Shown: positions 1-9,990, counted from the first letter of the stretch. The stretch is DNA of 64,000 nucleotides from Pseudomonas bohemica (GCF_002934685.1 NZ_NKHL01000098.1:1-64000), one strand, 5' to 3'. Numbers and translations are program-made. Notes: generated by a model not told the origin, from the sequence alone.

Positions 1-28
1 GTAACGCAGGTTTCTTTTTGGTTGGCAT
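1..28 (-). CDS. 5' end of a gene running off the left edge
   Basis: On the minus strand an ATG at 28 is preceded by a good ribosome binding site (AAGAGGTG five bases upstream) and opens a reading frame beginning MPTKKKPAL, which leaves the window after nine codons. The lysine-rich start is compatible with a cytoplasmic basic protein, but nine residues do not allow a family call. It points the same way as the MaoC gene to its right and may lie downstream of it. Confidence 0.45.
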
Positions 29-232
29 ACATGCACCTCTTGCTCATGTTATGCCCGAACACAAAATTTCTGACACCCTCGTCGTAACCGCCGACGTCTC
101 CTGCAGCGATTGCATTAACCTTCAAATCGCTTGCCGTTAACAATTCGGACGTTAGGACGAACCATAGCCCGCGTCACCCGAAATAACGGATATACCCACA
201 CAGCCCCGCGTCAATACCAAAACACAATGGCA

Positions 233-703
233 TCAACCAACAGTGATAGGCGGCAATTCCGTCAGACTCACCGTCTGCTCCTTACGCGGCGCAAGAATCT
301 CTGCCTCACCATCAACCACCAACTCATCGTTCTGATTGAACACCCGCGTCGCAATCCTCACCCGAAACTTCGGCAGTTTTTCGAGAATCTCCAAACGCAC
401 CGTCAAGGTGTCGCCAATCTTCACTGGCTTCTGAAAACTCATCTGCTGACCCAGATAAATCGTCCCCGGCCCAGGCAACTCGCAGGCCACTGCCGCACTG
501 ATCAACGCACCGCTGAACATCCCGTGGGCGATACGATCCTTGAACATGCTTTTGGCGGCGAACTCCGCATCCAGATGCACCGGATTACGATCGCCCGACA
601 TCTCGGCGAACAGCTGGATATGCCGTTCTTCCACGGTCTTGCTGTAGCTGGCGGTCTGGCCGACTTCTAGGGCTTCGTAAGGCGTATTGGTAACTTGAGT
701 CAT
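233..703 (-). CDS. MaoC/PhaJ-like (R)-specific enoyl-CoA hydratase
   Basis: 156-residue single hot-dog-fold protein. The hydratase-2 motif is visible as D38-R-N-P-V-H43, followed by the conserved A-H-G-M-F stretch, so it should hydrate trans-2-enoyl-CoA to (R)-3-hydroxyacyl-CoA, linking beta-oxidation with polyhydroxyalkanoate or 3-hydroxy-fatty-acid supply in the cytoplasm. The start at 703 was preferred over an ATG six codons upstream because AGGA lies about seven bases before it. It neighbours a lipase-like hydrolase and, divergently, two FadD ligases, the arrangement known around PA3299-PA3302, which fits a fatty-acid role. Exact substrate length cannot be read from sequence. Confidence 0.9.
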   Translation of the reverse strand: MTQVTNTPYEALEVGQTASYSKTVEERHIQLFAEMSGDRNPVHLDAEFAAKSMFKDRIAHGMFSGALISAAVACELPGPGTIYLGQQMSFQKPVKIGDTLTVRLEILEKLPKFRVRIATRVFNQNDELVVDGEAEILAPRKEQTVSLTELPPITVG

Positions 704-759
704 GCTGCGGTCCTGTGACATGAAAATGAAAAGTGAATAAAGAAGTGAATCCTGATTGA

Positions 760-1707
760 TTAATCGCTGCGCCGACGACTTGGCTCGGCAAGCGCTTCTT
801 TGAGCCAGGCGAGTAGATCACGGGTGACCTCCTCGCGGTTGGTCTCGTTGAGAATTTCATGCCGCGCCTGCGGATAAATCTTCAGTGTGACGAGCGGATG
901 ATCCGTGCCCGTCAGCGCGTCAGCAAGATCCTTGAGACGCTTGCCCTCGCTCACCGGATCACATTCGCCGCCAATGATCAGCAGCGGCAGGTTTTTATCG
1001 ATCTGCGAAAGGTTGGACGTTTTGCTGATTTGCTGCAGGCCGCCGAGCATGTCCAGCCAGAACTGATTGGTGCAGCGAAAGCCGCACAGCGGGTCTTGCA
1101 CGTACTTGTCGACTTCCTGCGGATCACGGCTCAACCAGTCAAAAGGCGTACGCACCGGCTTGAATTTATTGTTGAAAGAGCCGAACGACAGGAACTCGAT
1201 CACCGCGCTGCGCCCGGTCGGCCCTTGACGCCAACGCTCCATGCGCGCCACGACGGCGGCGGTGCGATAGAGCGAAACCGGCTGGAAATTCGAGCCACTG
1301 AGCACGGCGCCCTGCAGGTTGGCGCTGTGGTGCAGCAGATACGCTTGGGCGATGTAACTGCCCATGCTGTGGCCCAACAGAAACAACGGCGCGCCAGGAT
1401 GACGTTGCGCAATCGACGCGCTGAGGCTGGCTAGATCACCCACTACCTTGCTCCAGCCTTGCTGATCGGCGTAATGGCCGAGCACGCCGTGGGTGGCGGT
1501 CTGGCCGTGACCGCGCTGGTCATGAGCGTACAGGGCAAAACCCGCCTCAGTCAGCGCCGCGCCAAGACGCTCATAGCGGCCGCTGTGCTCAGCCATGCCA
1601 TGAGACACCATCACCACAGCCTTCACTGGTTCGGCATCGGGCAACCAGGCGTTGACGAACAGGCGAACGTGATCGGCGGTGTCCAGCCAATAAGCATTTT
1701 GTTTCAT
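760..1707 (-). CDS. alpha/beta hydrolase, monoacylglycerol-lipase type
   Basis: 315-residue alpha/beta hydrolase. It shows the oxyanion region V-S-H-G-M near residue 36, the nucleophile elbow G-H-S114-M-G, the acid in G-E-C-D-P-V and the catalytic His in A-R-H-E near the C-terminus, a complete triad of the serine aminopeptidase S33 / monoacylglycerol lipase type. No signal peptide is seen, so it should be cytoplasmic or peripheral to the inner membrane, releasing fatty acids from glycerides or other esters. The start at 1707 follows a CAGGGA site; a longer frame to 1803 has no supporting site. It lies 57 bases upstream of the MaoC gene in the same direction and is divergent from fadD2. Confidence 0.85.
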   Translation of the reverse strand: MKQNAYWLDTADHVRLFVNAWLPDAEPVKAVVMVSHGMAEHSGRYERLGAALTEAGFALYAHDQRGHGQTATHGVLGHYADQQGWSKVVGDLASLSASIAQRHPGAPLFLLGHSMGSYIAQAYLLHHSANLQGAVLSGSNFQPVSLYRTAAVVARMERWRQGPTGRSAVIEFLSFGSFNNKFKPVRTPFDWLSRDPQEVDKYVQDPLCGFRCTNQFWLDMLGGLQQISKTSNLSQIDKNLPLLIIGGECDPVSEGKRLKDLADALTGTDHPLVTLKIYPQARHEILNETNREEVTRDLLAWLKEALAEPSRRRSD

Positions 1708-1930
1708 GGCATTTCCCTGGCCTTGTAAGAAATTGTCGTGAAAAGCGCTGTGGCGAGTGCTTTTCAGCAGTGTATAGCCGCTGCGGGATGACGGGCTGAT
1801 CACCCGCGAGATTCACGTCATTGATGACGCCCGGCGGCCTATTTGCCTTCTCCGGGTTAGCTGCTAACGTCCGGCAATCACCCGTGCAAGACCGCGGGGC
1901 AGCACTCTCAGGTAAGAGGATAAAAACAAC

Positions 1931-3619
1931 ATGCGACCTGAATTCTGGAATGACAAGCGCCCGGCGGGCGTTCTCTCTGAGGTGGATCTGCACGCGTACG
2001 AATCAGTGATCGAGGTGTTCGAGCGCAGCTGCAAGAAGTACGCGGATCGCCCAGCCTACAGCAACATGGGCGTGACGCTGACCTATGCCGAGCTTGAGCG
2101 GCACTCGGCGGCCTTTGCCGGTTATCTGCAGCAGCAGACCGAACTCAAACCCGGCGACCGCATCGCCGTGCAGATGCCCAACCTGATCCAGTACCCCATC
2201 GCTGTCTTCGGCGCGATGCGCGCCGGGCTGATCGTGGTCAACACCAACCCCCTCTATACCGCTCGCGAAATGCGTCACCAGTTCAAGGACTCCGGCGCCC
2301 GCGCGCTGGTGTACCTGAACGTCTTCGGCAAGAACGTCGAGCAAGTGCTGCCGGACACCGAGATCCAGTACCTGATCGAAGTGAAGATGGGCGACTTGCA
2401 GTCTCCGGCCAAGGGGTGGGTGATCAACACCGTGGTCGACAAGCTCAAGAAGATGGTCCCCGAGTACCATCTGCCCCAGGCCGTCTCGTTCAAGAGCGTG
2501 CTTAAGCTGGGGCGGGGCGATCACCTGCGGCGGGTGCAGTTGGATCTGGACGACATCGCCGTCCTGCAATACACCGGTGGCACCACTGGCTCGCCCAAGG
2601 GCGCGATGCTCACCCATGGCAATCTGGTGGCGAACATGCAGCAGGTCTACGCCTGCATGTTGCAGCACGGCCCGGACGGGTTGCCGATCTTCAGGCAGGG
2701 CAGCGAGATCATGGTTGCGCCGTTGCCGATGTATCACATTTACGCGTTTACCTGTAACTGCATGTGCATGATGGTCAGCGGTAACCACAACGTGCTGATC
2801 ACCAACCCGCGGGACATCGGCGGCTTCATCAAGGAACTGAAGAAGTGGAAGTTCTCGGCGATGCTTGGCCTCAACACGCTGTTCGTCGCGCTGATGGATC
2901 ACCCGGATTTCAAGCGTCTGGATTTCTCCAGCCTGCGCCTCACCAATTCGGGCGGCACGGCATTGGTGAAAGCCACCGCCGAGCGCTGGCTGCAACTGAC
3001 CGGCTGCCCGATCGTCGAGGGTTACGGCCTGACCGAAACCTCACCCGTGGCCACCGCAAACCCCTACGGTGACAAGTCGAAACCGGGCACCGTCGGCATG
3101 CCAGTGCCGGGCACCACGGCCAAGGTGATCAGCGACGACGGCGCCGAATTGCCGGTCGGCGAGCGTGGCGAACTGTGTCTCAAGGGGCCGCAGATCATGC
3201 TCGGCTACTGGCACAAGCCCGACGCCACCGCTGAAGTGCTGGACAGCGAAGGCTGGCTGAAGACCGGCGATATCGCGGTGATCGACCCGGACGGTTTTAT
3301 CCGCATCGTTGATCGCAAGAAGGATCTGATCATCGTCTCGGGTTTCAACGTCTACCCCAACGAGATCGAAGACGTAGTGTCGCGTCATCCCAAAGTCGCC
3401 AACTGCGCGGTCATCGGTGTGCCGGACGAACGCTCCGGGGAGGCGGTGAAGCTGTTCGTGGTGCCGCGTGATTCGGGGCTGACGACTGAGGAATTGAAGG
3501 CTTACTGCAAAGAGAACTTCACCGGCTACAAGCTCCCCAAATACATCGTGCTGCGTGAGTCGCTGCCCATGACGCCTGTAGGCAAGATTCTCCGGCGAGC
3601 GCTTCGCGATACCGCCTGA
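1931..3619 (+). CDS. fadD2: long-chain fatty acid-CoA ligase FadD2
   Basis: 562-residue adenylate-forming enzyme. The AMP-binding motif Y-T-G-G-T-T-G-S-P-K-G is at 214-224 and the second signature E-G-Y-G-L-T-E-T-S-P at 363-372; the C-terminal G-K-I-L-R-R segment carries the catalytic lysine. It converts long-chain fatty acid, ATP and CoA to acyl-CoA, AMP and PPi, activating imported fatty acids for beta-oxidation at the inner membrane. AGAGGA precedes the ATG. It is followed by a strong terminator and then by a paralogue (FadD1), the tandem order known in Pseudomonas. The two proteins are homologous throughout and share almost identical motifs. Confidence 0.95.
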   Translation: MRPEFWNDKRPAGVLSEVDLHAYESVIEVFERSCKKYADRPAYSNMGVTLTYAELERHSAAFAGYLQQQTELKPGDRIAVQMPNLIQYPIAVFGAMRAGLIVVNTNPLYTAREMRHQFKDSGARALVYLNVFGKNVEQVLPDTEIQYLIEVKMGDLQSPAKGWVINTVVDKLKKMVPEYHLPQAVSFKSVLKLGRGDHLRRVQLDLDDIAVLQYTGGTTGSPKGAMLTHGNLVANMQQVYACMLQHGPDGLPIFRQGSEIMVAPLPMYHIYAFTCNCMCMMVSGNHNVLITNPRDIGGFIKELKKWKFSAMLGLNTLFVALMDHPDFKRLDFSSLRLTNSGGTALVKATAERWLQLTGCPIVEGYGLTETSPVATANPYGDKSKPGTVGMPVPGTTAKVISDDGAELPVGERGELCLKGPQIMLGYWHKPDATAEVLDSEGWLKTGDIAVIDPDGFIRIVDRKKDLIIVSGFNVYPNEIEDVVSRHPKVANCAVIGVPDERSGEAVKLFVVPRDSGLTTEELKAYCKENFTGYKLPKYIVLRESLPMTPVGKILRRALRDTA

Positions 3620-3638
3620 GGCGGCTGCTATATATAGA

Positions 3639-3668
3639 AACGGCGTGTCAGGCACGCCGTTTTTTTTG
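3639..3668 (+). terminator. intrinsic terminator after fadD2
   Basis: A nine-base-pair stem (AACGGCGTG with CACGCCGTT) and five-base loop run straight into eight T residues, 20 bases after the fadD2 stop. It separates fadD2 from fadD1, implying separate promoters. Confidence 0.9.
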
Positions 3669-3681
3669 GAAGTACGTATGC

Positions 3682-3762
3682 TTGTAGGAACGCGCCCGGC
3701 GATGCGTCAGTTTAGCCACTCCGTCGTGAGCGAACCTCTGCTTCACGGGCAAGCGCGCATGT
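3682..3762. repeat. degenerate REP-type inverted pair
   Basis: TAGGAACGCGCCCGGCGA at the left and CGGGCAAGCGCGCATG at the right are imperfect inverted copies of the REP core seen elsewhere in the window. The rest of the 388-base gap before fadD1 holds a possible operator (3807-3847) and presumably the fadD1 promoter. Confidence 0.5.
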
Positions 3763-3806
3763 GAAATGAAGCTGTGATTTCGACATTTAGGTTTATTGCT
3801 CTAAAT

Positions 3807-3847
3807 GTGACTGTAGATAATTCAAGAGTCACGTTCATGACTGTAGA
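3807..3847. promoter_or_regulatory. short repeats upstream of fadD1, possible operator
   Basis: The ten-base sequence TGACTGTAGA occurs twice (3808-3817 and 3838-3847), and GTGACT at 3807 is mirrored by AGTCAC at 3827-3832. Such paired repeats about 160 bases before the fadD1 start could be a regulator site. No match to a known fatty-acid regulator box can be claimed from sight. Confidence 0.3.
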
Positions 3848-4007
3848 GGCCGCTTTTGCCTCTGGTCGGCCTCTGGCAAAGCTGCTACGCTCGGCCCGCT
3901 TTTTGTTCTGTCGATAAGCAAAAAGCTGTGGCTACAAACATTCCAAACACAAGAAATCATCGCATCGAGCGGTGTGTAGAAACGCTGTCGCTGAGGAGTC
4001 GGCTTCC

Positions 4008-5705
4008 ATGATCGAAAACTTCTGGAAGGATAAATATCCGTCTGGTATCGCTGCCGATATCGATCCGGACGAGTATCCAAACGTTCAGGCGGTATTGAAA
4101 CAGTCCTGCGAGCGTTTCGCCAACAAACCTGCATTCAGCAACCTGGGCAAGACACTCACTTATGGTGAGATGTACGCGTTGTCCGGGGCGTTCGCTGCGT
4201 ATCTGCAGCAGCACACCGACCTGCAGCCGGGCGATCGCATCGCCGTGCAACTGCCCAACGTGCTGCAGTACCCGGTCGCGGTATTCGGCGCCATCCGCGC
4301 CGGGCTGATCGTGGTCAATACCAACCCGCTGTACACCGCGCGGGAAATGGAACACCAATTCAACGACTCCGGTGCCAAGGCACTGGTGTGCCTGGCGAAC
4401 ATGGCGCACCTGGCCGAGAAGGTCGTGCCCAAGACAGGCGTCAAGCATGTCATCGTCACTGAAGTCGCCGACCTGTTGCCGCCACTCAAGCGCCTGCTGG
4501 TCAACAGCGTCATCAAGTACGTGAAGAAAATGGTCCCGCCGTTCCATCTGCCCAAGGCCATCAAGTTCAATGACGTGCTGGCCAAGGGGCACGGTCTGCC
4601 GGTCAACGATGCAGCACCCAACGGTGAAGACGTGGCGGTCCTGCAGTACACCGGCGGCACCACAGGCGTGGCCAAGGGCGCGATGCTGACCCACCGCAAC
4701 CTGATCGCCAACATGCTGCAGTGCAAGGCGCTGATGGGCTCCAACCTCAATGAAGGCTGTGAGATCCTGATCACGCCGCTGCCGCTGTACCACATCTATG
4801 CGTTCACCTTTCATTGCATGTCGATGATGCTGATCGGCAACCACAACATCCTGATCAGCAACCCGCGCGACCTGTCGGCGATGGTCAAGGAACTGTCGAA
4901 GTGGAAGTTCAGCGGTTTCGTCGGGCTGAACACGCTATTCGTGGCGCTGTGCAATAACGCCGACTTCCGCAACCTGGATTTCTCCTCGCTCAAAGTGACT
5001 CTCTCAGGCGGCATGGCCCTGCAACAGGCCGCCGCCGAGCGATGGAAGGAAGTGACCGGCTGTTCGATCTGCGAAGGCTACGGCATGACCGAAACCAGCC
5101 CAGTGGCGACCGTCAACCCGATCCAGAAGATTCAGATGGGCACCATCGGCATTCCGGTGCCATCGACCCTGTGCAAGACCATCAACGATGCCGGCGAAGA
5201 ACTACCGTTCGGCGAGGTGGGCGAGCTGTGCGTCAAGGGTCCGCAGGTGATGAAGGGTTACTGGCAGCGTCAGGAAGCCACCGATGAAATGCTCGACGCC
5301 GAAGGCTGGCTGAAGACCGGCGACATCGCGGTGATCCAGCCCGATGGCTACATGCGCATTGTCGATCGCAAGAAGGACATGATTCTGGTGTCCGGCTTCA
5401 ACGTCTATCCCAATGAGCTGGAAGATGTGCTGGCGACCCTGCCGGGCGTGCTGCAATGCGCGGCCATCGGGGTGCCGGACGAGAAGTCGGGTGAGGCGAT
5501 CAAGCTTTTCGTGGTGGTCAAACCGGGCGTGACCCTGACCAAGGATCAGGTCATGGAGCACATGCGCGCCAACGTGACCGCCTACAAAGTGCCGCGCAGT
5601 GTAGAGTTCCGCGACGCCCTGCCGACCACCAACGTTGGCAAGATCCTGCGTCGCGAATTGCGTGATGAAGAGTTGAAAAAGCTGGCGCTGAAAAAGCCGG
5701 CCTGA
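4008..5705 (+). CDS. fadD1: long-chain fatty acid-CoA ligase FadD1
   Basis: 565-residue acyl-CoA synthetase, paralogue of the preceding gene. The AMP-binding motif Y-T-G-G-T-T-G-V-A-K-G begins at 214, E-G-Y-G-M-T-E-T-S-P follows, and N-V-G-K-I-L-R-R closes the C-terminal domain. It activates exogenous long-chain fatty acids to CoA thioesters for beta-oxidation. The ATG at 4008 follows GAGGAG at the right distance; an in-frame ATG 12 codons upstream lacks one. The terminators on either side suggest it is transcribed alone. In P. aeruginosa FadD1 and FadD2 differ in chain-length preference, which cannot be decided here. Confidence 0.95.
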   Translation: MIENFWKDKYPSGIAADIDPDEYPNVQAVLKQSCERFANKPAFSNLGKTLTYGEMYALSGAFAAYLQQHTDLQPGDRIAVQLPNVLQYPVAVFGAIRAGLIVVNTNPLYTAREMEHQFNDSGAKALVCLANMAHLAEKVVPKTGVKHVIVTEVADLLPPLKRLLVNSVIKYVKKMVPPFHLPKAIKFNDVLAKGHGLPVNDAAPNGEDVAVLQYTGGTTGVAKGAMLTHRNLIANMLQCKALMGSNLNEGCEILITPLPLYHIYAFTFHCMSMMLIGNHNILISNPRDLSAMVKELSKWKFSGFVGLNTLFVALCNNADFRNLDFSSLKVTLSGGMALQQAAAERWKEVTGCSICEGYGMTETSPVATVNPIQKIQMGTIGIPVPSTLCKTINDAGEELPFGEVGELCVKGPQVMKGYWQRQEATDEMLDAEGWLKTGDIAVIQPDGYMRIVDRKKDMILVSGFNVYPNELEDVLATLPGVLQCAAIGVPDEKSGEAIKLFVVVKPGVTLTKDQVMEHMRANVTAYKVPRSVEFRDALPTTNVGKILRRELRDEELKKLALKKPA

Positions 5706-5720
5706 CCGTTCAGCCCGGAC

Positions 5721-5753
5721 AAATCCCGCCATAGTGCGGGGTTTGTTGTTTTT
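5721..5753 (+). terminator. intrinsic terminator after fadD1
   Basis: AAATCCCGC and GCGGGGTTT pair around a six-base loop, followed by GTTGTTTTT, 16 bases after the fadD1 stop. Confidence 0.75.
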
Positions 5754-5770
5754 CACGTCCGGCGCCCCCC

Positions 5771-5859
5771 TGTGGGAGCGCGCTTGCCGCGATCACGATA
5801 TGGCTGTACCACAAATGTTGGATTTGCCGACGCCATCGCGGGCAATCGCACTCCTACAG
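5771..5859. repeat. REP inverted pair
   Basis: TGTGGGAGCGCGCTTGCCGC at the left end is mirrored by GCGGGCAATCGCACTCCTAC at the right, giving a large imperfect hairpin with a roughly 40-base spacer. This is the typical Pseudomonas REP pair (REPIN) architecture, mobilised in trans by RAYT transposases; none is in the window. Confidence 0.8.
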
Positions 5860-5992
5860 CGGACATGAAGCCTACTCGGGATTCGCGAGCCGGCTCCTGC
5901 AGGTTTCACATATATCCGCAGATATGCATGACCCCCGCCAAATCTGCGACAATCCGCGCCCTGCATTCAGATAGAAAAGACTTCGCGCCCTG

Positions 5993-8900
5993 ATGACCGA
6001 CGAATCGCCCTCCATCGACCAACTGTTCAAGAACCTCGACCACGCGATGATCAGTGATCGTCATCGCCTGCGTCGCCAGTTGCACGAACTGCGCAAGAAG
6101 CCCGACGAGGCGAAGCTGACGCAGTGGGTCGAGCGTGTTCAGGCCTCGTGCGCGCTGGTCACAGGTCGCAAACAAAGCATGCCGACCATTCGCTACGACG
6201 AAAACTTGCCGATCGCCGCCAAGCGCGATGAGATCAAGGACGCACTGCTCAAGCATCAGGTGCTGATCATCGCGGGCGAAACCGGCTCGGGCAAGACCAC
6301 GCAGCTGCCGAAGATCTGCCTGGAAATCGGCCGCGGCCAGCACGGTCTGATCGGCCACACCCAACCGCGGCGGATTGCTGCGCGCAGTGTCGCCAGCCGC
6401 GTCGCCGAAGAAATCGGCACGCCGCTCGGCGCGCTGGTCGGCTACCAGGTGCGTTTCGAAGATCAGAGCGACCAGAACACGCTGATCAAGCTGATGACCG
6501 ACGGTATCCTGCTGGCCGAAACCCAGCACGACCGCTTCCTGGAGCGCTATGACACGATCATCGTCGACGAAGCCCACGAGCGTAGCCTGAACATCGACTT
6601 CCTGCTCGGCTACCTGAAAACCCTATTGCCGCGCCGTCCGGATCTTAAAGTCATCATCACGTCGGCAACCATCGACCTGGAGCGCTTCTCCGAGCATTTC
6701 GACAAGGCGCCGATCATCGAAGTTTCGGGACGCACTTTCCCGGTCGACACCTGGTATCGCCCGCTGACCTCCGAGCAGGACGAGGAGGGCAACAGCGTTG
6801 AGGACGACCTGACCGTCGATCAGGCGATCCTCGCCACCCTCGATGAACTCGCCGATCTGGAGCGCCGCGAACGCAAATCCCCCGGTGACGTGCTGGTGTT
6901 CCTGCCCGGCGAGCGCGAGATTCGCGACGCGGCGGAAATGCTGCGCAAGGCTCAACTCAGGCACACGGAGATCCTGCCGCTGTACGCGCGCCTGTCGCCT
7001 GCCGAACAACAACGGATTTTCCAGTCCCACCCAGGGCGTCGCGTGGTACTGGCGACTAACGTTGCCGAAACCTCGCTGACCGTTCCGGGCATTCGTTACG
7101 TGATCGACACCGGTACCGCGCGGATCAGCCGTTACAGCTACCGCGCCAAGGTTCAGCGCCTGCCCATCGAAGCGATTTCCCAGGCCAGCGCCAACCAGCG
7201 CAAGGGCCGTTGCGGTCGGGTCGAGCCGGGGCTGTGCGTGCGTCTGTACAGCGAGGAGGATTTCCTTTCCCGCCCTGAATTCACCGATCCGGAAATCCTG
7301 CGTACCAACCTGGCAGCGGTCATCCTGCAGATGCTGCACTTGCGCCTGGGCGAGATCACCGATTTCCCGTTCATCGAGCCGCCGGATGGCAAGGCGATCA
7401 GCGACGGTTTCAACCTGCTGCAGGAGCTGTCGGCGGTCAACCGCGAAAACCAGTTGACCCCGCTGGGTCGCCAACTGGCGCGCTTGCCGGTGGACCCGCG
7501 CATGGGTCGTATGCTGCTGGAGGCCGCGAAACAGGGCAGCCTGCAGGAAGTGCTGATCGTCGCCAGCGCCATGTCGATTCAAGACCCGCGCGAGCGTCCG
7601 CCGGAGCGTCAGCAGGCCGCCGATCAGGCGCATGCCCAATGGAAGGACCAGGATTCGGATTTCGCCGGGCTGGTCAATCTGTGGCGCGGTTTCGAGGAGC
7701 AACGCCAGGCGCTGACCGCCAGCCCGCTGCGCAACTGGTGTCGGCGCAATTTCCTCAATTACCTGCGTCTGCGCGAGTGGCGCGATTCCCATCGGCAGCT
7801 GAGCCTGATCTGCCGTGACTTGCAACTGACGGTCAACAAGGATCCTGCCGATTACCCGAAATTCCACAAAGCAGTGCTCTCGGGTTTGTTGAGCCAAATC
7901 GGGCAGAAGACCGAAGAAGGCGATTACCTTGGCGCGCGTCAACGACGTTTCTGGGTGCACCCATCTTCGGGGCTGGGCAGAAAACGTCCGCAGTGGATCA
8001 TGGCCGCCGAACTGGTGGAAACCACCAAGCTTTACGCGCGCATGGTCGCCAAGATCGAGCCGGACTGGATCGAGCCGCTGGCGGGGCATCTGGTCAAGAA
8101 AAACCACTTCGAACCCCACTGGGAGAAGAAGCGCGGTCAGGTCGTTGCGTTCGAGCAGATCACCTTGTTCGGCCTGATCGTGGTCGGGCGCCGTCCGGTG
8201 CATTTCGGGCCGATTGATCCGGTGGTCTCCCGTGAGTTCTTCATTCGGGAAGCTCTGGTGCGTGGCGAGATTCAGTCCCGCGCCAAATGCCTGAGTGCCA
8301 ACACCAGGCTGCTGGAACAGCTCGACGAACTGGAAGCCAAGGCCCGTCGCCGCGATATTCTGGCGGACGAAGAAACCCTGTTCCGCTTCTACGACGAACG
8401 CCTGCCCGCCGAGATCCACCAGACCGCGACGTTCGACGCCTGGTATCGGATGGAAAGCCAGAAAAATCCGCAGCTGCTGATCATGCGCGAAGAAGATGTG
8501 CTCGCCCGTGAAGCCAGCGAGGTGACGGCCAATCAGTACCCGGACACCCTGCGTCTGGGCGAACTGACCCTGCCGCTGACCTATCACTTCGAGCCTAACC
8601 ATCCTCGCGATGGCGTTACCCTGCGTGTGCCGGCGCCTTTGCTGCCGTCGCTGCCTGCCGAGCGTCTGGAATGGCTGGTGCCGGGCCTGCTGGAGACCAA
8701 GTGCATAGCGCTGGTTCGCAACCTGCCCAAAGCCCTGCGCAAGAACTTCGTGCCAGTGCCGGATTTCGTCAAGGCCGCCTTGCAGCGCATGGTGTTTGCC
8801 GAGGGTTCGCTGCCTCAGGCATTAGGCCGTGAGCTGCTGCGCATGACCGGCGCCCGAGTCACCGACGAGGCCTGGGCCGAGGCTGCGCAGCAGCTGGAAA

Positions 8901-9904
8901 GCCATCTGAAGATGAATCTCGAAGTGGTCGACGCCAATGGCAAATTCCTCGGTGAAGGCCGCGATCTGGATGAGCTGACCGCACGTTTCGCTGAAGCCGG
9001 ACAGGCTGCGTTGGCAGTGCCGCAATCGTCGAAAGGTCAGCCTCCGGTGGAGGCCAAAGGTTTCTCCAGGGTTGCAGAAAAGACTCAGCAGAAGATCGCC
9101 GGGCTGTCGATGACGGTGTATCCGGCGCTGGTGGAAGAGGGCGGAACCGTCAAGGAAGGCCGTTTCTCGACCCAGACCGAGGCCGAGTATCAGCATCGCC
9201 GCGCCTTGCAGCGCCTGCTGCTGCAGCAACTGGCCGAACCTGCGAAGTTCCTGCGCAGCAAACTGCCAGGCCAGACCGAGCTGGCATTGCTGTACCGCGA
9301 CATGGGCCGGGTCGATGGGCTGATCGAAGACATTCTGCTGGCGAGCCTGGATGCGTGCATTCTGGACGGCGAAGCCACGTTGCCACGCGATGGCGCCGGG
9401 CTGATGTCGTTGGCCGAACGCAAACGTGGCGCGCTGACCGAACAGGCGGAACGGCTGGCGAAGCTGACGCTGGAAATCCTCAAGCTCTGGCACGGCCTGC
9501 AAAAGCGCTTCAAGGGCAAGATCGACCTGGCCCAGGCCGTGGCGCTCAATGACATCAAGGCGCAGCTGGGCAAGCTTGTCTATCCAGGCTTCGTCCGCGA
9601 AACCCCGGCTGTGTGGCTCAAGGAGCTGCCGCGTTATCTGAAGGCCATCGAAATGCGTCTTGAGAAGCTGGGCAGTCAGGTGCAGAAAGATCGCGTCTGG
9701 AGCATCGAGCTCGGCAATCTTTGGGCGCAATACCAGACCCGCGCTGACAAACATGCTCAGGAAGGCAAGCGTGACCCGGAACTGGTGGTGTATCGCTGGT
9801 GGCTGGAGGAATACCGCGTGTCGCTGTTCGGCCAACAGTTGGGGACCAAGGTGCCGATTTCCGATAAGCGTTTGAGTAAGCAGTGGAGTCAGGTGGAGGG
9901 GTAA
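5993..9904 (+). CDS. hrpA: ATP-dependent RNA helicase HrpA
   Basis: 1303-residue DEAH-box helicase, the usual HrpA length. Walker A is G95-E-T-G-S-G-K-T102, the DEAH box is D192-E-A-H195, motif III S-A-T-I follows, and the C-terminal RecA lobe carries the T-N-V-A-E-T-S-L-T and Q-R-K-G-R-C-G-R-V motifs. After the helicase core come the winged-helix, ratchet and OB domains and the long HrpA-specific C-terminal extension. HrpA is a cytoplasmic RNA helicase linked to mRNA processing and rescue of stalled or collided ribosomes. It is flanked by REP elements on both sides and appears monocistronic. The open frame of 659 residues on the opposite strand is a codon-bias shadow. Confidence 0.95.
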   Translation: MTDESPSIDQLFKNLDHAMISDRHRLRRQLHELRKKPDEAKLTQWVERVQASCALVTGRKQSMPTIRYDENLPIAAKRDEIKDALLKHQVLIIAGETGSGKTTQLPKICLEIGRGQHGLIGHTQPRRIAARSVASRVAEEIGTPLGALVGYQVRFEDQSDQNTLIKLMTDGILLAETQHDRFLERYDTIIVDEAHERSLNIDFLLGYLKTLLPRRPDLKVIITSATIDLERFSEHFDKAPIIEVSGRTFPVDTWYRPLTSEQDEEGNSVEDDLTVDQAILATLDELADLERRERKSPGDVLVFLPGEREIRDAAEMLRKAQLRHTEILPLYARLSPAEQQRIFQSHPGRRVVLATNVAETSLTVPGIRYVIDTGTARISRYSYRAKVQRLPIEAISQASANQRKGRCGRVEPGLCVRLYSEEDFLSRPEFTDPEILRTNLAAVILQMLHLRLGEITDFPFIEPPDGKAISDGFNLLQELSAVNRENQLTPLGRQLARLPVDPRMGRMLLEAAKQGSLQEVLIVASAMSIQDPRERPPERQQAADQAHAQWKDQDSDFAGLVNLWRGFEEQRQALTASPLRNWCRRNFLNYLRLREWRDSHRQLSLICRDLQLTVNKDPADYPKFHKAVLSGLLSQIGQKTEEGDYLGARQRRFWVHPSSGLGRKRPQWIMAAELVETTKLYARMVAKIEPDWIEPLAGHLVKKNHFEPHWEKKRGQVVAFEQITLFGLIVVGRRPVHFGPIDPVVSREFFIREALVRGEIQSRAKCLSANTRLLEQLDELEAKARRRDILADEETLFRFYDERLPAEIHQTATFDAWYRMESQKNPQLLIMREEDVLAREASEVTANQYPDTLRLGELTLPLTYHFEPNHPRDGVTLRVPAPLLPSLPAERLEWLVPGLLETKCIALVRNLPKALRKNFVPVPDFVKAALQRMVFAEGSLPQALGRELLRMTGARVTDEAWAEAAQQLESHLKMNLEVVDANGKFLGEGRDLDELTARFAEAGQAALAVPQSSKGQPPVEAKGFSRVAEKTQQKIAGLSMTVYPALVEEGGTVKEGRFSTQTEAEYQHRRALQRLLLQQLAEPAKFLRSKLPGQTELALLYRDMGRVDGLIEDILLASLDACILDGEATLPRDGAGLMSLAERKRGALTEQAERLAKLTLEILKLWHGLQKRFKGKIDLAQAVALNDIKAQLGKLVYPGFVRETPAVWLKELPRYLKAIEMRLEKLGSQVQKDRVWSIELGNLWAQYQTRADKHAQEGKRDPELVVYRWWLEEYRVSLFGQQLGTKVPISDKRLSKQWSQVEG

Positions 9905-9990
9905 CCCCATCACGCGCGGGGAGGAGCCGGCTTACTGGCGAATGCGTCGGTCCACTCAGTGAGGTAACACTTGATTCAACATTGGACCAA

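Noticed and set aside
6623..8602. 659-codon open frame on the minus strand inside hrpA
   Set aside because: It lies wholly antisense to the well-supported helicase; its translation is low in recognisable motifs and rich in Gln/Arg/Leu, as expected from reading GC-rich Pseudomonas codons backwards.
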